DNA from: Candidatus Omnitrophota bacterium
Lineage (GTDB): Bacteria > Omnitrophota > Koll11 > Pluralincolimonadales > Pluralincolimonadaceae
Length of the DNA: 5,921 nt
Direction of reading: 5' to 3'
Assembly (NCBI GenBank): GCA_022709465.1
Contig: JAKLIT010000084.1
Span: 1-5,921 of the forward strand
This document shows positions 1 to 5,921 of this stretch, piece by piece (within the stretch, counting starts at the first letter, position 1; the number at the start of each line of letters is the position of its first letter). The position numbers and the translations under genes are program-made. The notes beneath the pieces were generated by a model, which was not told where the DNA came from, did no database searches, and saw nothing but the letters and a program-made list of their open reading frames with translations.

Positions 1-128
1 TCAAGGAACGCTTCCCTGTCGGTTATGTCAATGCGCTCGCTTATTACCTCGTTCGTCCCCGAGAACGCCAAACATATATCGCGGCCCAGCATTCCGGTAG
101 CGCCGGTAACGATGACCTTCGATCCCAT
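1..128 (-). CDS. rmlD: dTDP-4-dehydrorhamnose reductase (RmlD-like), N-terminal fragment cut by window edge
   Basis: Only the first 42 complete codons lie in the window; the gene continues past base 1. The fragment starts MGSKVIVTGATGMLGRD, a beta-strand followed by the glycine-rich GATGMLG loop of an NAD(P)-binding Rossmann fold of the extended short-chain dehydrogenase type. It then shows a second strand region with IDITDREAF, closely resembling the LDITD segment after the second strand in RmlD proteins. RmlD reduces dTDP-4-keto-L-rhamnose to dTDP-L-rhamnose in the cytoplasm, the last step of that pathway. The ATG shares one base with the TAA stop of the upstream dehydratase gene (TAATG). 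The bases before it (AAGAAGCAATATAAGTA) hold no good Shine-Dalgarno sequence, so translation probably depends on coupling. Position after rmlA, rmlB and an rmlC-like gene supports RmlD. With so little sequence another sugar epimerase/reductase of the same fold cannot be excluded. Confidence 0.75.
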   Translation of the reverse strand, partial: MGSKVIVTGATGMLGRDICLAFSGTNEVISERIDITDREAFL

Positions 129-1123
129 TACTTATATTGCTTCTTATAATAGCTCTTATATGTGTCTTTGTGCTTTATCTTCATCCACCAGTCGCGGTTG
201 CCCTCGTACCATTTGACCGTCTTCTCCAGGGCCGACGCAAACGTGTGGCCGGGCTTCCATCCCATAGCCCTCAATTTGGAATCGTCGAGCGAATACCTCC
301 TGTCGTGGCCGAGGCGGTCCTTTACGTATTCGACCATCGATTCGTCCTTGGCCATCGCCTTGAGTATCGCGTGCACCATCTCGATATTCATCATCTCGTA
401 CCCGCCGGCGATATTGTACGCTTCCCCGGCTGCGCCCTTGTTCAGCACAAAATATATCCCGTCGCAGTTGTCCTCCACAAAGAGCCAGTCGCGCACGTTC
501 TTGCCGTCGCCGTAAAGCGGCACCTTCTTCTCTTCAAGCAGGTTCGTTATGCCCAGGGCCACGAACTTTTCGGGGTACTGGTAAGGGCCGAAATTATTCG
601 AGCTGCGCGTTATTACTACCGGCAGGCCGAACGTCACGTAATATGCGTGGCACATGTGCTCCGCGGCCGCCTTGCTCGCCGAATAAGGGCTGTTCGTTAC
701 CAGCGTACTCGATTCCGTGAACGAGCCGTTGTCTATCGAGCCGTAAACCTCATCCGTCGATATCTGTATGAACTTAGCCACGCCTTTCATCCTCGCCTTC
801 TCGAGCAGGATGCTCGTCCCGAGGATGTTCGTGCGTATGAACTCATCTGCCGAATGTATCGACCTGTCGACATGGCTTTCGGCCGCGAAGTTCACGACGT
901 AATCGCACCCGTCCATCGCTTTCTCGACGGTATCATGGTCGCATATGTCGCCCTTCACGAACGTATAATTCGGGTTGCTCTCTATATCCTTAAGGTTCTC
1001 CGGGTTGCCGGCATAGCTGAGTTTATCGAGGTTGACTATCTCGCAGCTCCTGTTCTTCCCGAGCAGGTATCTTATGAAGTTAGAGCCGATGAACCCGGCG
1101 CCTCCGGTGACAAGTATCCTCAT
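128..1123 (-). CDS. rmlB: dTDP-glucose 4,6-dehydratase (RmlB/RfbB)
   Basis: This 331-residue protein matches the usual RmlB length (about 320-360) and carries the family's signatures throughout. They are the NAD-binding loop TGGAGFIG (residues 6-13), LSYAGNPENL (35-44), AAESHVDRSI (80-89), the catalytic STDEVYG (122-128) with the Thr-Asp-Glu triad, and the YxxxK pair at Tyr147 and Lys151. Further signatures are SSNNFGPYQYPEK (174-186), YGDGKNVRDWLFVEDNC (204-220) and GHDRRYSLD (272-280). It uses bound NAD+ to convert dTDP-glucose to dTDP-4-keto-6-deoxyglucose in the cytoplasm. The C-terminus is short and rich in Lys and Tyr. The ATG overlaps the rmlA stop by one base (TAATG); the best upstream ribosome site is a modest AAAGG 9 nt away, so coupling to rmlA is likely. 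All key residues are present. Confidence in the function is very high. Confidence 0.97.
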   Translation of the reverse strand: MRILVTGGAGFIGSNFIRYLLGKNRSCEIVNLDKLSYAGNPENLKDIESNPNYTFVKGDICDHDTVEKAMDGCDYVVNFAAESHVDRSIHSADEFIRTNILGTSILLEKARMKGVAKFIQISTDEVYGSIDNGSFTESSTLVTNSPYSASKAAAEHMCHAYYVTFGLPVVITRSSNNFGPYQYPEKFVALGITNLLEEKKVPLYGDGKNVRDWLFVEDNCDGIYFVLNKGAAGEAYNIAGGYEMMNIEMVHAILKAMAKDESMVEYVKDRLGHDRRYSLDDSKLRAMGWKPGHTFASALEKTVKWYEGNRDWWMKIKHKDTYKSYYKKQYK

Positions 1124-1863
1124 TATCTGCCGCCTTTCCTTCTAAGGCCTTCCTCTACAAGCTTGTTCGCCCTGAAGAGCGACTCGAAGGTCCCGCAATC
1201 CGTCCACCACCCGTCGAGGACATCGAAGGTCATCTCACCGAGCTTGATATACTCGTTGTTCACGTCGGTTATCTCGAGCTCTCCCCTCTTTGAGGGTTTC
1301 AGGGGCCTTATGATATCGAATACCTTCGGGTCATACATATATATGCCGGTGACGGCAAGGTCGGACTTCGGCTTCTGAGGTTTCTCCTTGATGCCTATTA
1401 TCCTTCCGCCTTTTATCTCGGCGACGCCGAACCTCTGCGGGTCCGGGACCTTCTTCAGCAGTATCTTCGCGCCCTCCGGCTGGCCGATAAACTCGTCCAC
1501 ATGCCTCTTTATGCTCTTCTCTATGAGGTTGTCGCCGAGTATTACGACTATCTTCTCGCCCTGCGCGAAATGCTTCGCGAGTCCCAGCGCCTCCGCGATG
1601 CCGCCCTCGCCCCTCTGGTAGGTGTAGTTGATGTGATTGAGGCCGAACTCGGAGCCGTTGCCTAACAGGCGCAGGAAATCACCCGCGTTATTGCCGCCGG
1701 TCACGATAAGTATATCCCTGATCCCCGCGTCGACGAGCGTCTGTATCGGGTAATATATCATCGGCCTGTCATAGACGGGCAGGAGGTGCTTATTGGTTAT
1801 CCGCGTCAGCGGGTCGAGCCTCTTGCCGAGGCCTCCGGCGAGTATCACTCCGCGCGGCGCCAT
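1123..1863 (-). CDS. rmlA: Glucose-1-phosphate thymidylyltransferase, short form (RmlA)
   Basis: This nucleotidyltransferase of 246 residues (247 from the alternative ATG at 1866) makes dTDP-glucose from dTTP and glucose-1-phosphate, the first committed step to dTDP-rhamnose. Seen in order (247-residue numbering): nucleotide-binding GGLGKRLDPLT (11-21), NKHLLP (25-30), RPMIYYPI (34-41), GGIAEALGLA (88-97), metal-binding LGDN (110-113, Asp112), DPQRFGVAEI (142-151), EKP (161-163), SDLAVTGIYMYD (168-179), KRGELEITDVNN (193-204) and the second metal motif WWTDCGT (220-226, Asp223). Classical RmlA is about 290 residues. This one ends shortly after WTDCGT, as in the short class found in Bacillus SpsI-type enzymes, and so lacks the C-terminal helices that form the dTDP-rhamnose allosteric site in long RmlA. 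Start: tandem ATGs lie at 1866 and 1863. A GGAGG site is 2 nt from the first but 5 nt from the second, so 1863 is preferred and overlaps the upstream TGA by one base. Confidence 0.95.
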   Translation of the reverse strand: MAPRGVILAGGLGKRLDPLTRITNKHLLPVYDRPMIYYPIQTLVDAGIRDILIVTGGNNAGDFLRLLGNGSEFGLNHINYTYQRGEGGIAEALGLAKHFAQGEKIVVILGDNLIEKSIKRHVDEFIGQPEGAKILLKKVPDPQRFGVAEIKGGRIIGIKEKPQKPKSDLAVTGIYMYDPKVFDIIRPLKPSKRGELEITDVNNEYIKLGEMTFDVLDGWWTDCGTFESLFRANKLVEEGLRRKGGR

Positions 1864-2309
1864 CATTTCCTCCAGTCGAACGGTATGTCGTTATCGTAGG
1901 CATCGAGCCTGAACTCGTCCGGCTCCTTAGGGTTATACGCCATGGTAGGAACGTTCAATATCATAGATTCCTTCTCCGCGACGCACTTGAACCCATGGTA
2001 AACCCCCTTCGGGATCTTAACCATGAAAGGGTCCTCGAGAGAGAGGATAAACTCGTTGACCTCGCCCTTCGTCTTAGAGCCCTCCCTCGCGTCATATAGC
2101 CCCAACCTTATCTTTCCCTGCAGGCAGACGAAATGGTCGTCCTGCTTCTTGTGGAAATGCCAAGCTTTTACGACGCCTGGGAACGCGGTCGTGAAATATA
2201 CCTGCCCGAACTTCTCGAATATCTCGTCGTCGTTCCGGAGTATCTCCATGAGCTTGCCCCTCTCGTCGGGGATCGCCTTGAGTTTCTTTATCTTTACGCC
2301 TTCTATCAT
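1863..2309 (-). CDS. RmlC-like cupin, probable dTDP-4-dehydrorhamnose 3,5-epimerase (short form)
   Basis: This 148-residue protein is a single-domain cupin of the dTDP-sugar epimerase type. Visible landmarks are an N-terminal IPDERGKLMEI (13-23), a core with the WHFHKK segment (His51, His53) and FVCLQGKIRLGLYDARE (60-76), then VKIPKGVYHGF (97-107, His105) and a C-terminal AYNPKEPDEFRLD...IPFDW. These follow the order of RmlC (LHFQ, V.G.V.DV..D.R, IP.G.AHGF, Y.P..E...W.D...I.W). It is shorter than classical RmlC (about 180 residues) and several active-site positions differ, as described in the findings. Its place between ugd and rmlA-rmlB-rmlD makes 3,5-epimerisation of dTDP-4-keto-6-deoxyglucose the simplest role. 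A ketoisomerase (FdtA/QdtA-like cupin) is the main alternative. An in-frame ATG exists at 2453, but the extra 48 residues are a charged, low-order translation of ugd's other frame. The strong GGAGGG site 7 nt before 2309 decides the start. Confidence 0.85.
   Translation of the reverse strand: MIEGVKIKKLKAIPDERGKLMEILRNDDEIFEKFGQVYFTTAFPGVVKAWHFHKKQDDHFVCLQGKIRLGLYDAREGSKTKGEVNEFILSLEDPFMVKIPKGVYHGFKCVAEKESMILNVPTMAYNPKEPDEFRLDAYDNDIPFDWRK
1869..1873 (-). promoter_or_regulatory. Ribosome binding site GGAGG deciding the rmlA start
   Basis: The minus strand reads GGAGGAAATGATGGCG. GGAGG is only 2 nt from the ATG at 1866, too close for normal initiation, but 5 nt from the ATG at 1863. This favours the second ATG and gives a one-base overlap with the TGA of the cupin gene. 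Confidence 0.75.
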
Positions 2310-2311
2310 CC

Positions 2312-3610
2312 CTATACCCTCCCTATGCAGCTGTACCTGAACCCGAGCTCCCTCATCTTCTTCGGCTCGTATATGTTCCTTCCGTCGACTATGACCGGCT
2401 GCCTCATCAGCTTCCCGGCCTTCTTGAGGTCGAGTTCCTTGAATTCGTTCCATTCCGTCACGATGACAGTGCAGTCCGCGCCCTTGACGGCCTCATAAGG
2501 CCCCTCGCAGAACTTCACTCCCTTGAACTCCGGAAGCTTCTTCGCCCTTGACATCGACTGTGGGTCATAGGCCCTTATATGCGCGCCCTCCTGCCTGAGC
2601 TTTTCGGCTATCGTCAGCGACGGCGCGAACCTCATGTCGTCGGTGTTCGGCTTGAACGCGAGCCCGAGCATCGCGATCGTCTTGCCTTTAATGTTCCAGA
2701 CCGCCTTTTCTATCTTCTTCACGAGCAGCGCCCTTTGCGCCTCGTTTATCCTCTTTACGGACTTGAGCAATTCGAAATTATACCCGATCTTCTCCGATAT
2801 ATGGATGAACGCCTCGATATCCTTCGGGAAGCAGAACCCGCCGAACCCTATGCCGGCGTCAAGGAACGACCTGCCTATCCTCCTGTCGAGCCCCATCCCG
2901 CGCGCCACCTCCTCGACATCCGCCCCTGCCTTTTCGCAGATGTTCGCGACGGCATTGATGAATGATATCTTCGTGGCCAAAAACGAGTTTGACGCGTGCT
3001 TGATTATCTCTGCGCTGTTTATGTTCGTCACGATTATTTCCGCGCCGAGCGGCCTGTAGAGCTCCGTGAGCATCTGTTCCGCCTTCTTGCTCTCGACGCC
3101 GATGACAATCCTGTCCGGATGCATGAAGTCGCCTATCGCAGAACCTTCCCTGAGGAACTCGGGGTTCGACGCGACATCGAATTTCACGTTCTTGCGCGCG
3201 TACGCCTCGAGCGTCTTCTTTATCCATGTCCCCGTCTCGACCGGGGTCGTGGATTTCTCGACGACAAGGTGGTAAGACTTCATGTACTTCGCGATATCCC
3301 TCGCGACGGCCTCTATATGCGTGAGGTCCGCCTCTCCGCTGTCCTTCGGGGGAGTACCGACCGCAATGAAGATTATCCCGCTCGACTCTACGCATCCCTT
3401 CAGGTTCGTCGTGAACTTCAGCCTGTGCTCCCTGCGGTTCCTCTTAATCAGGTCGTCGAGGCCCGGCTCGTATATCGGTATCCTGCCCCTGTTAAGCTGG
3501 GCGATCTTCGCCGCGTCTATATCGTTGCATGTTACATCGTTGCCGAGGTCGGCGAGGCACGCCGCAGTGACAAGCCCGACGTATCCCGCCCCAATCACCG
3601 TTATCTTCAT
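2312..3610 (-). CDS. ugd: UDP-glucose 6-dehydrogenase
   Basis: This 432-residue protein oxidises UDP-glucose to UDP-glucuronate with two NAD+ in the cytoplasm, giving an acidic sugar donor for surface polysaccharide. It has the three-domain layout of the UDP-glucose/GDP-mannose dehydrogenase family. The N-terminal Rossmann fold has GAGYVGLV (7-14), RIPIYEPGL (43-51) and VGTPP (84-88), followed by EKSTTPVETG (118-127) and NPEFLREGSAIGDF (149-162). The central helix domain has EIIKHASNSFLATKISFIN (201-219; Lys204, Asn208). The catalytic loop GFGGFCFPKD (255-264) has nucleophile Cys260. The C-terminal NAD/UDP domain has LGLAFKPNTDDMRFAP (315-330) and VDGRNIY (408-414). The catalytic loop reads GGFCFPKD where the commonest form is GGSCFPKD. 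Length and the YEPGL motif favour UDP-glucose over GDP-mannose or UDP-ManNAc as substrate, though sequence reading alone cannot settle this. An AGGAG site 4 nt before the ATG supports the start. lptD ends 16 nt upstream, so the two are probably cotranscribed. Confidence 0.94.
   Translation of the reverse strand: MKITVIGAGYVGLVTAACLADLGNDVTCNDIDAAKIAQLNRGRIPIYEPGLDDLIKRNRREHRLKFTTNLKGCVESSGIIFIAVGTPPKDSGEADLTHIEAVARDIAKYMKSYHLVVEKSTTPVETGTWIKKTLEAYARKNVKFDVASNPEFLREGSAIGDFMHPDRIVIGVESKKAEQMLTELYRPLGAEIIVTNINSAEIIKHASNSFLATKISFINAVANICEKAGADVEEVARGMGLDRRIGRSFLDAGIGFGGFCFPKDIEAFIHISEKIGYNFELLKSVKRINEAQRALLVKKIEKAVWNIKGKTIAMLGLAFKPNTDDMRFAPSLTIAEKLRQEGAHIRAYDPQSMSRAKKLPEFKGVKFCEGPYEAVKGADCTVIVTEWNEFKELDLKKAGKLMRQPVIVDGRNIYEPKKMRELGFRYSCIGRV
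2317..2322 (-). promoter_or_regulatory. Ribosome binding site GGAGGG deciding the cupin gene start
   Basis: The minus strand reads GGAGGGTATAGGGATG. The GGAGGG lies within the last codons of ugd, 7 nt before the ATG at 2309. It argues strongly for this start over the in-frame ATG at 2453 inside ugd. Confidence 0.85.
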
Positions 3611-3614
3611 TTTT

Positions 3615-3619
3615 CTCCT
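3615..3619 (-). promoter_or_regulatory. Ribosome binding site AGGAG for ugd
   Basis: The minus strand reads GGCAGGAGAAAAATG. AGGAG lies 4 nt before the ugd ATG at 3610, within the 16-nt gap after the lptD stop. The spacing is slightly short but the match is good. The gap is too small to hold a separate promoter or a terminator. Confidence 0.75.
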
Positions 3620-3626
3620 GCCTTAT

Positions 3627-5894
3627 TTAGCCCGGGGGCATCGCCGAACCGAACATCGGCGGGTTATAGTTCTGCTCGAATTCGACCGGGACATCCGGGA
3701 ACGCCTTTATCCTGAATATCACCATGAACGTATGCCCGTGGTCCCTTGATATGTTGTAGACGAAATCCCCTATCCAGCAGTGCAGGTCGCGGCTGACCCT
3801 GTATTCCTGCTCGGCCATGCTATTGATGAACTTCTTCGGCGTCCCGTCAATGGTAGTGCCGAACCTCTTGAGATCCAACCTGTTATATGCGGTTATCTTC
3901 CATTTCGGCGTAAGGTTGAACATGAATTGGCTCTCAATGAGGCTTCCGAGGTCGTTATCCCACCTGTACCCGCCGCCGTAACCCCATCTCTTCTTCGTTA
4001 TGTCCGTATATACTTCCTGCCTGAGGTCCTGGTTGTCGAAGTCGAGCTCGGGATTGCCCGCGAAGTTGAAGCTGAACGATTCGAACCTCGCCCTATGCGG
4101 GTTATATACCGAGTTGGACAGGATCCTCATCCAGTTATACGGCTTCGACTCGAAGCTCAGGTTGTAATTAGTCAGTTTGCCGCCTTTATCGGTCTCTGTC
4201 GCGAAATTATAGCTCGTACTTACCATGAACCTCGCGAGGTCGACCGTCGTCATCTTGCCGCCAACCATGCGCTTCGTCTGCAGTTTGTTCTCGAGGGACG
4301 GCGTTATCGAGTTCTCAAAACCTATGTTATCCACCTCATCGAACTGGCCGAGCTTCGACCTGTTCACTGTCGGTTCGTGCGTATATGAATATTTTACGCT
4401 CGGCGCTATTACATGCCTTATGCCGTTAATCTCCATATTCCACATCTTGGAATTATAATTATATGCCTTGTAGAAACGGGTGCTGACGTCCGCCCCGGTG
4501 AAAAAGACCCCGCGCACGAAATTACTGTCTCCTTCAAGGTCCCTGCTGTAGAAGGTCTGCCTCGTGCCCGTGAACGGGGTTACCGAAAGCCATCCGAAGA
4601 GCGTCGACTGGTATGAGAACCTGTTGTTCGTATCGAACCTGTTCGTGGTGGCGACGGAGTTTACGGGCGACGGCTCGAGCTTGTTAAGGTTCGAGGCCGA
4701 TGCGAGGCCGTCATAATAGAAACTGCTGTTGCCGATCTTTATGCTCGTCGTCTCGATCTTAACCTGCGGCAGGTACTCCACGACGGAATCGAACCGGTTC
4801 ATCCTCTTCTGCGCGAGCAGGCTAGTCGTATAGTATTTGTCCGCCCTTATGACCGAGGCGTAATTGCTGTTGACCATGTCGCGCTGGTAATCTTTTATGT
4901 AATAATCCTTGATCACGTTCTCGTCGGACATCTTGTTGAATTCCAGCACTCCCTGCGTTATCGGGTCCATCTGCCATTTGTGCCTCAACTGCGCGCGATA
5001 CCTTCTTAACTCCGAACCCGGGGAGTCGAGCCCTTCCTCCGGCCTGCTGCTCCAGATGCGCTCCTTCTTCTCGTCGAAATAATTGAACCTGAAGATACCG
5101 CTTCCGTAATCCTCGGTGCCGTAATTCGTCGTGATGCCGTACGCGAAATCCCTCTTCTCCCTGTAATCGATATGTATGCGGCCCCTGAGGTTATCGTTGA
5201 AGTAGTAGCGCCATGATGTCAGCACAAAATACCCCCAGTCATCGTTCTTTCCTGGGATCACCGTGACACCGGGATGATTGTCTTTTAGGGAATGGCTGTA
5301 ATACGGGAAATAGAAGATCGGGACGTCGCCGACGAACATCAGTATGTTGCTCGCGGTCACCCTGTCGCCGAGGTAGACGTTGAGCTGCTTGGACTGGACC
5401 CTATAGTGCGGATGTTCTTTGTCGCAGGTCGTCACATAACCGCGCTTGATATAATAATGGTCCTTGTCGAGCTTCTCCGCCTTCTCGCCGCCGCCGTAAA
5501 ATGTCGGGTCTATGAAGACGTTCGGCTTAATGACGGTGCCCGTTTTCGTCTCTATGTTATAGACGACCTTCTCGCCCTTGAACAGGTTCTTGTCCTGCGT
5601 CAGGATGACGTCGCCTTCCGCGATGACTTCCTTCGTGTCGGAATGGAACATCGCCTTCTTGCAGGTGACTTTTATATCCTGGTATATTATCGATACGTTC
5701 CCGTTCGCACTGGCGGTCTTGCCGGCCTCGTCATATTCGACCGTATCGCCGTTTATGATCACGGGTTCCTTGCTGTCCTTGTCGAAATCCAGAGACGGCA
5801 CCTTGCTCCCGCTCTCGGCGGACGCGCCGTGGCATGCCATCAGCGCCGCAACGGCAACAATAAATACTACAGCGAGGTTCCTGTTATTTAGCAA
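3627..5894 (-). CDS. lptD: LPS-assembly protein LptD (OstA/Imp) outer-membrane beta-barrel
   Basis: LptD forms the outer-membrane translocon, normally with the lipoprotein LptE, that places LPS in the outer leaflet. The 755-residue product has the family's usual length. Residues 1-26 look like a signal peptide: hydrophobic LAVVFIVAVAALMA, then an ASA cleavage motif (24-26). Residues 44-130 form an OstA/LptA-like jellyroll segment with typical repeats (INGDTVEYDEAGKTASANGNV, then EVIAEGDVIL and LFKGEKVVYNIETKTG). Residues 147-215 hold the family-typical YYIKRGYVTTCD, YLGDRV and VPIFYFPYYS stretches and the following VIPG. The rest is an alternating aromatic/polar beta-barrel, including RHVIAPSVKYSYTHEP (493-508). 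It ends with a probable last strand (HTFMVIFRIKAF, 721-732) and a Pro-rich tail. The start is TTG at 5894 with only a weak upstream GGA. The frame stays open to the window edge, so the true start may lie beyond 5921. Mature cysteines are Cys78, Cys157 and Cys706. Confidence 0.92.
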   Translation of the reverse strand: MLNNRNLAVVFIVAVAALMACHGASAESGSKVPSLDFDKDSKEPVIINGDTVEYDEAGKTASANGNVSIIYQDIKVTCKKAMFHSDTKEVIAEGDVILTQDKNLFKGEKVVYNIETKTGTVIKPNVFIDPTFYGGGEKAEKLDKDHYYIKRGYVTTCDKEHPHYRVQSKQLNVYLGDRVTASNILMFVGDVPIFYFPYYSHSLKDNHPGVTVIPGKNDDWGYFVLTSWRYYFNDNLRGRIHIDYREKRDFAYGITTNYGTEDYGSGIFRFNYFDEKKERIWSSRPEEGLDSPGSELRRYRAQLRHKWQMDPITQGVLEFNKMSDENVIKDYYIKDYQRDMVNSNYASVIRADKYYTTSLLAQKRMNRFDSVVEYLPQVKIETTSIKIGNSSFYYDGLASASNLNKLEPSPVNSVATTNRFDTNNRFSYQSTLFGWLSVTPFTGTRQTFYSRDLEGDSNFVRGVFFTGADVSTRFYKAYNYNSKMWNMEINGIRHVIAPSVKYSYTHEPTVNRSKLGQFDEVDNIGFENSITPSLENKLQTKRMVGGKMTTVDLARFMVSTSYNFATETDKGGKLTNYNLSFESKPYNWMRILSNSVYNPHRARFESFSFNFAGNPELDFDNQDLRQEVYTDITKKRWGYGGGYRWDNDLGSLIESQFMFNLTPKWKITAYNRLDLKRFGTTIDGTPKKFINSMAEQEYRVSRDLHCWIGDFVYNISRDHGHTFMVIFRIKAFPDVPVEFEQNYNPPMFGSAMPPG

Positions 5895-5921
5895 TTCCCG
5901 TTTCCGATCGTTTATATGGTT

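Noticed and set aside
137..1378. Plus-strand open frame of 413 codons covering all of rmlB and part of rmlA
   Set aside because: It lies in exact codon-to-codon antiparallel register with rmlB and stays open because rmlB uses almost no TTA, CTA or TCA codons. The translation is Arg/Val/His-rich with no recognisable domain, while the opposite strand carries a complete RmlB.
2310..2453. N-terminal extension of the cupin gene to the ATG at 2453
   Set aside because: The 48 extra residues are a charged out-of-frame reading of the ugd 3' end, and a strong GGAGGG site marks the ATG at 2309.
2859..3395. Minus-strand 178-codon frame inside ugd
   Set aside because: It is out of frame with a clear full-length dehydrogenase, and its translation is dominated by Arg, Gly and Glu, typical of a frame-shifted reading of GC-rich DNA.
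3611..3626. Possible terminator or promoter between lptD and ugd
   Set aside because: The gap is only 16 nt, filled by the ugd ribosome site. There is no hairpin with a T-run.
2996..3715. Plus-strand open frame of 239 codons opposite ugd, and a similar one at 2579-2965
   Set aside because: Both are in antiparallel register with ugd and have the same Arg/Leu/Val-rich shadow composition. No ribosome site or family motif supports them.
5292..5891. Plus-strand open frames opposite lptD (5292-5891 and 3780-4388)
   Set aside because: They are in the same antiparallel register with lptD. The open frames follow from the codon bias of the real gene.
5895..5921. Possible promoter upstream of lptD (TATAAACG)
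   Set aside because: Only 27 bases are visible, there is no paired -35 element, and the stretch is open in the lptD frame and may be coding.

Overview
The window is almost fully coding, and every supported gene lies on the minus strand, so the reading order runs from high to low coordinates. It looks like part of one tightly packed operon for cell-surface polysaccharide in a Gram-negative (diderm) bacterium. The order of transcription is: an LptD-type outer-membrane LPS assembly protein (5894-3627), a UDP-glucose 6-dehydrogenase (3610-2312), a short RmlC-like cupin epimerase (2309-1863), a short-form glucose-1-phosphate thymidylyltransferase RmlA (1863-1123), a dTDP-glucose 4,6-dehydratase RmlB (1123-128), and the first 42 codons of an RmlD-like dTDP-4-dehydrorhamnose reductase (128-1), which runs off the window edge.

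Spacing is extremely tight. There are 16 nt between lptD and ugd and 2 nt between ugd and the cupin gene. The next three junctions each share a single base (TGATG, TAATG, TAATG). No non-coding stretch exceeds about 30 bases, and I see no terminator, promoter, RNA gene, repeat, mobile element or CRISPR array.

Functionally, RmlA, RmlB, the RmlC-like cupin and RmlD are the four steps from glucose-1-phosphate to dTDP-L-rhamnose. Ugd supplies UDP-glucuronate. Both are donors for O-antigen, capsule or exopolysaccharide. LptD is the beta-barrel that inserts finished lipopolysaccharide into the outer leaflet. The window therefore joins precursor supply to the final export step. No glycosyltransferase, polymerase or flippase is visible here.

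The organism must have an LPS-bearing outer membrane. Coding is moderately GC-rich, with frequent ATA (Ile) and AGG (Arg) codons and almost no TTA/CTA/TCA codons. This is unlike enterobacteria. It would fit an uncultivated diderm lineage such as Omnitrophota or a deltaproteobacterium-like group, but that placement is only a guess. I found no convincing new biological system. The points most worth a second look are the lptD/sugar-nucleotide linkage, the cupin's altered active site, and the start and cysteine pattern of LptD.
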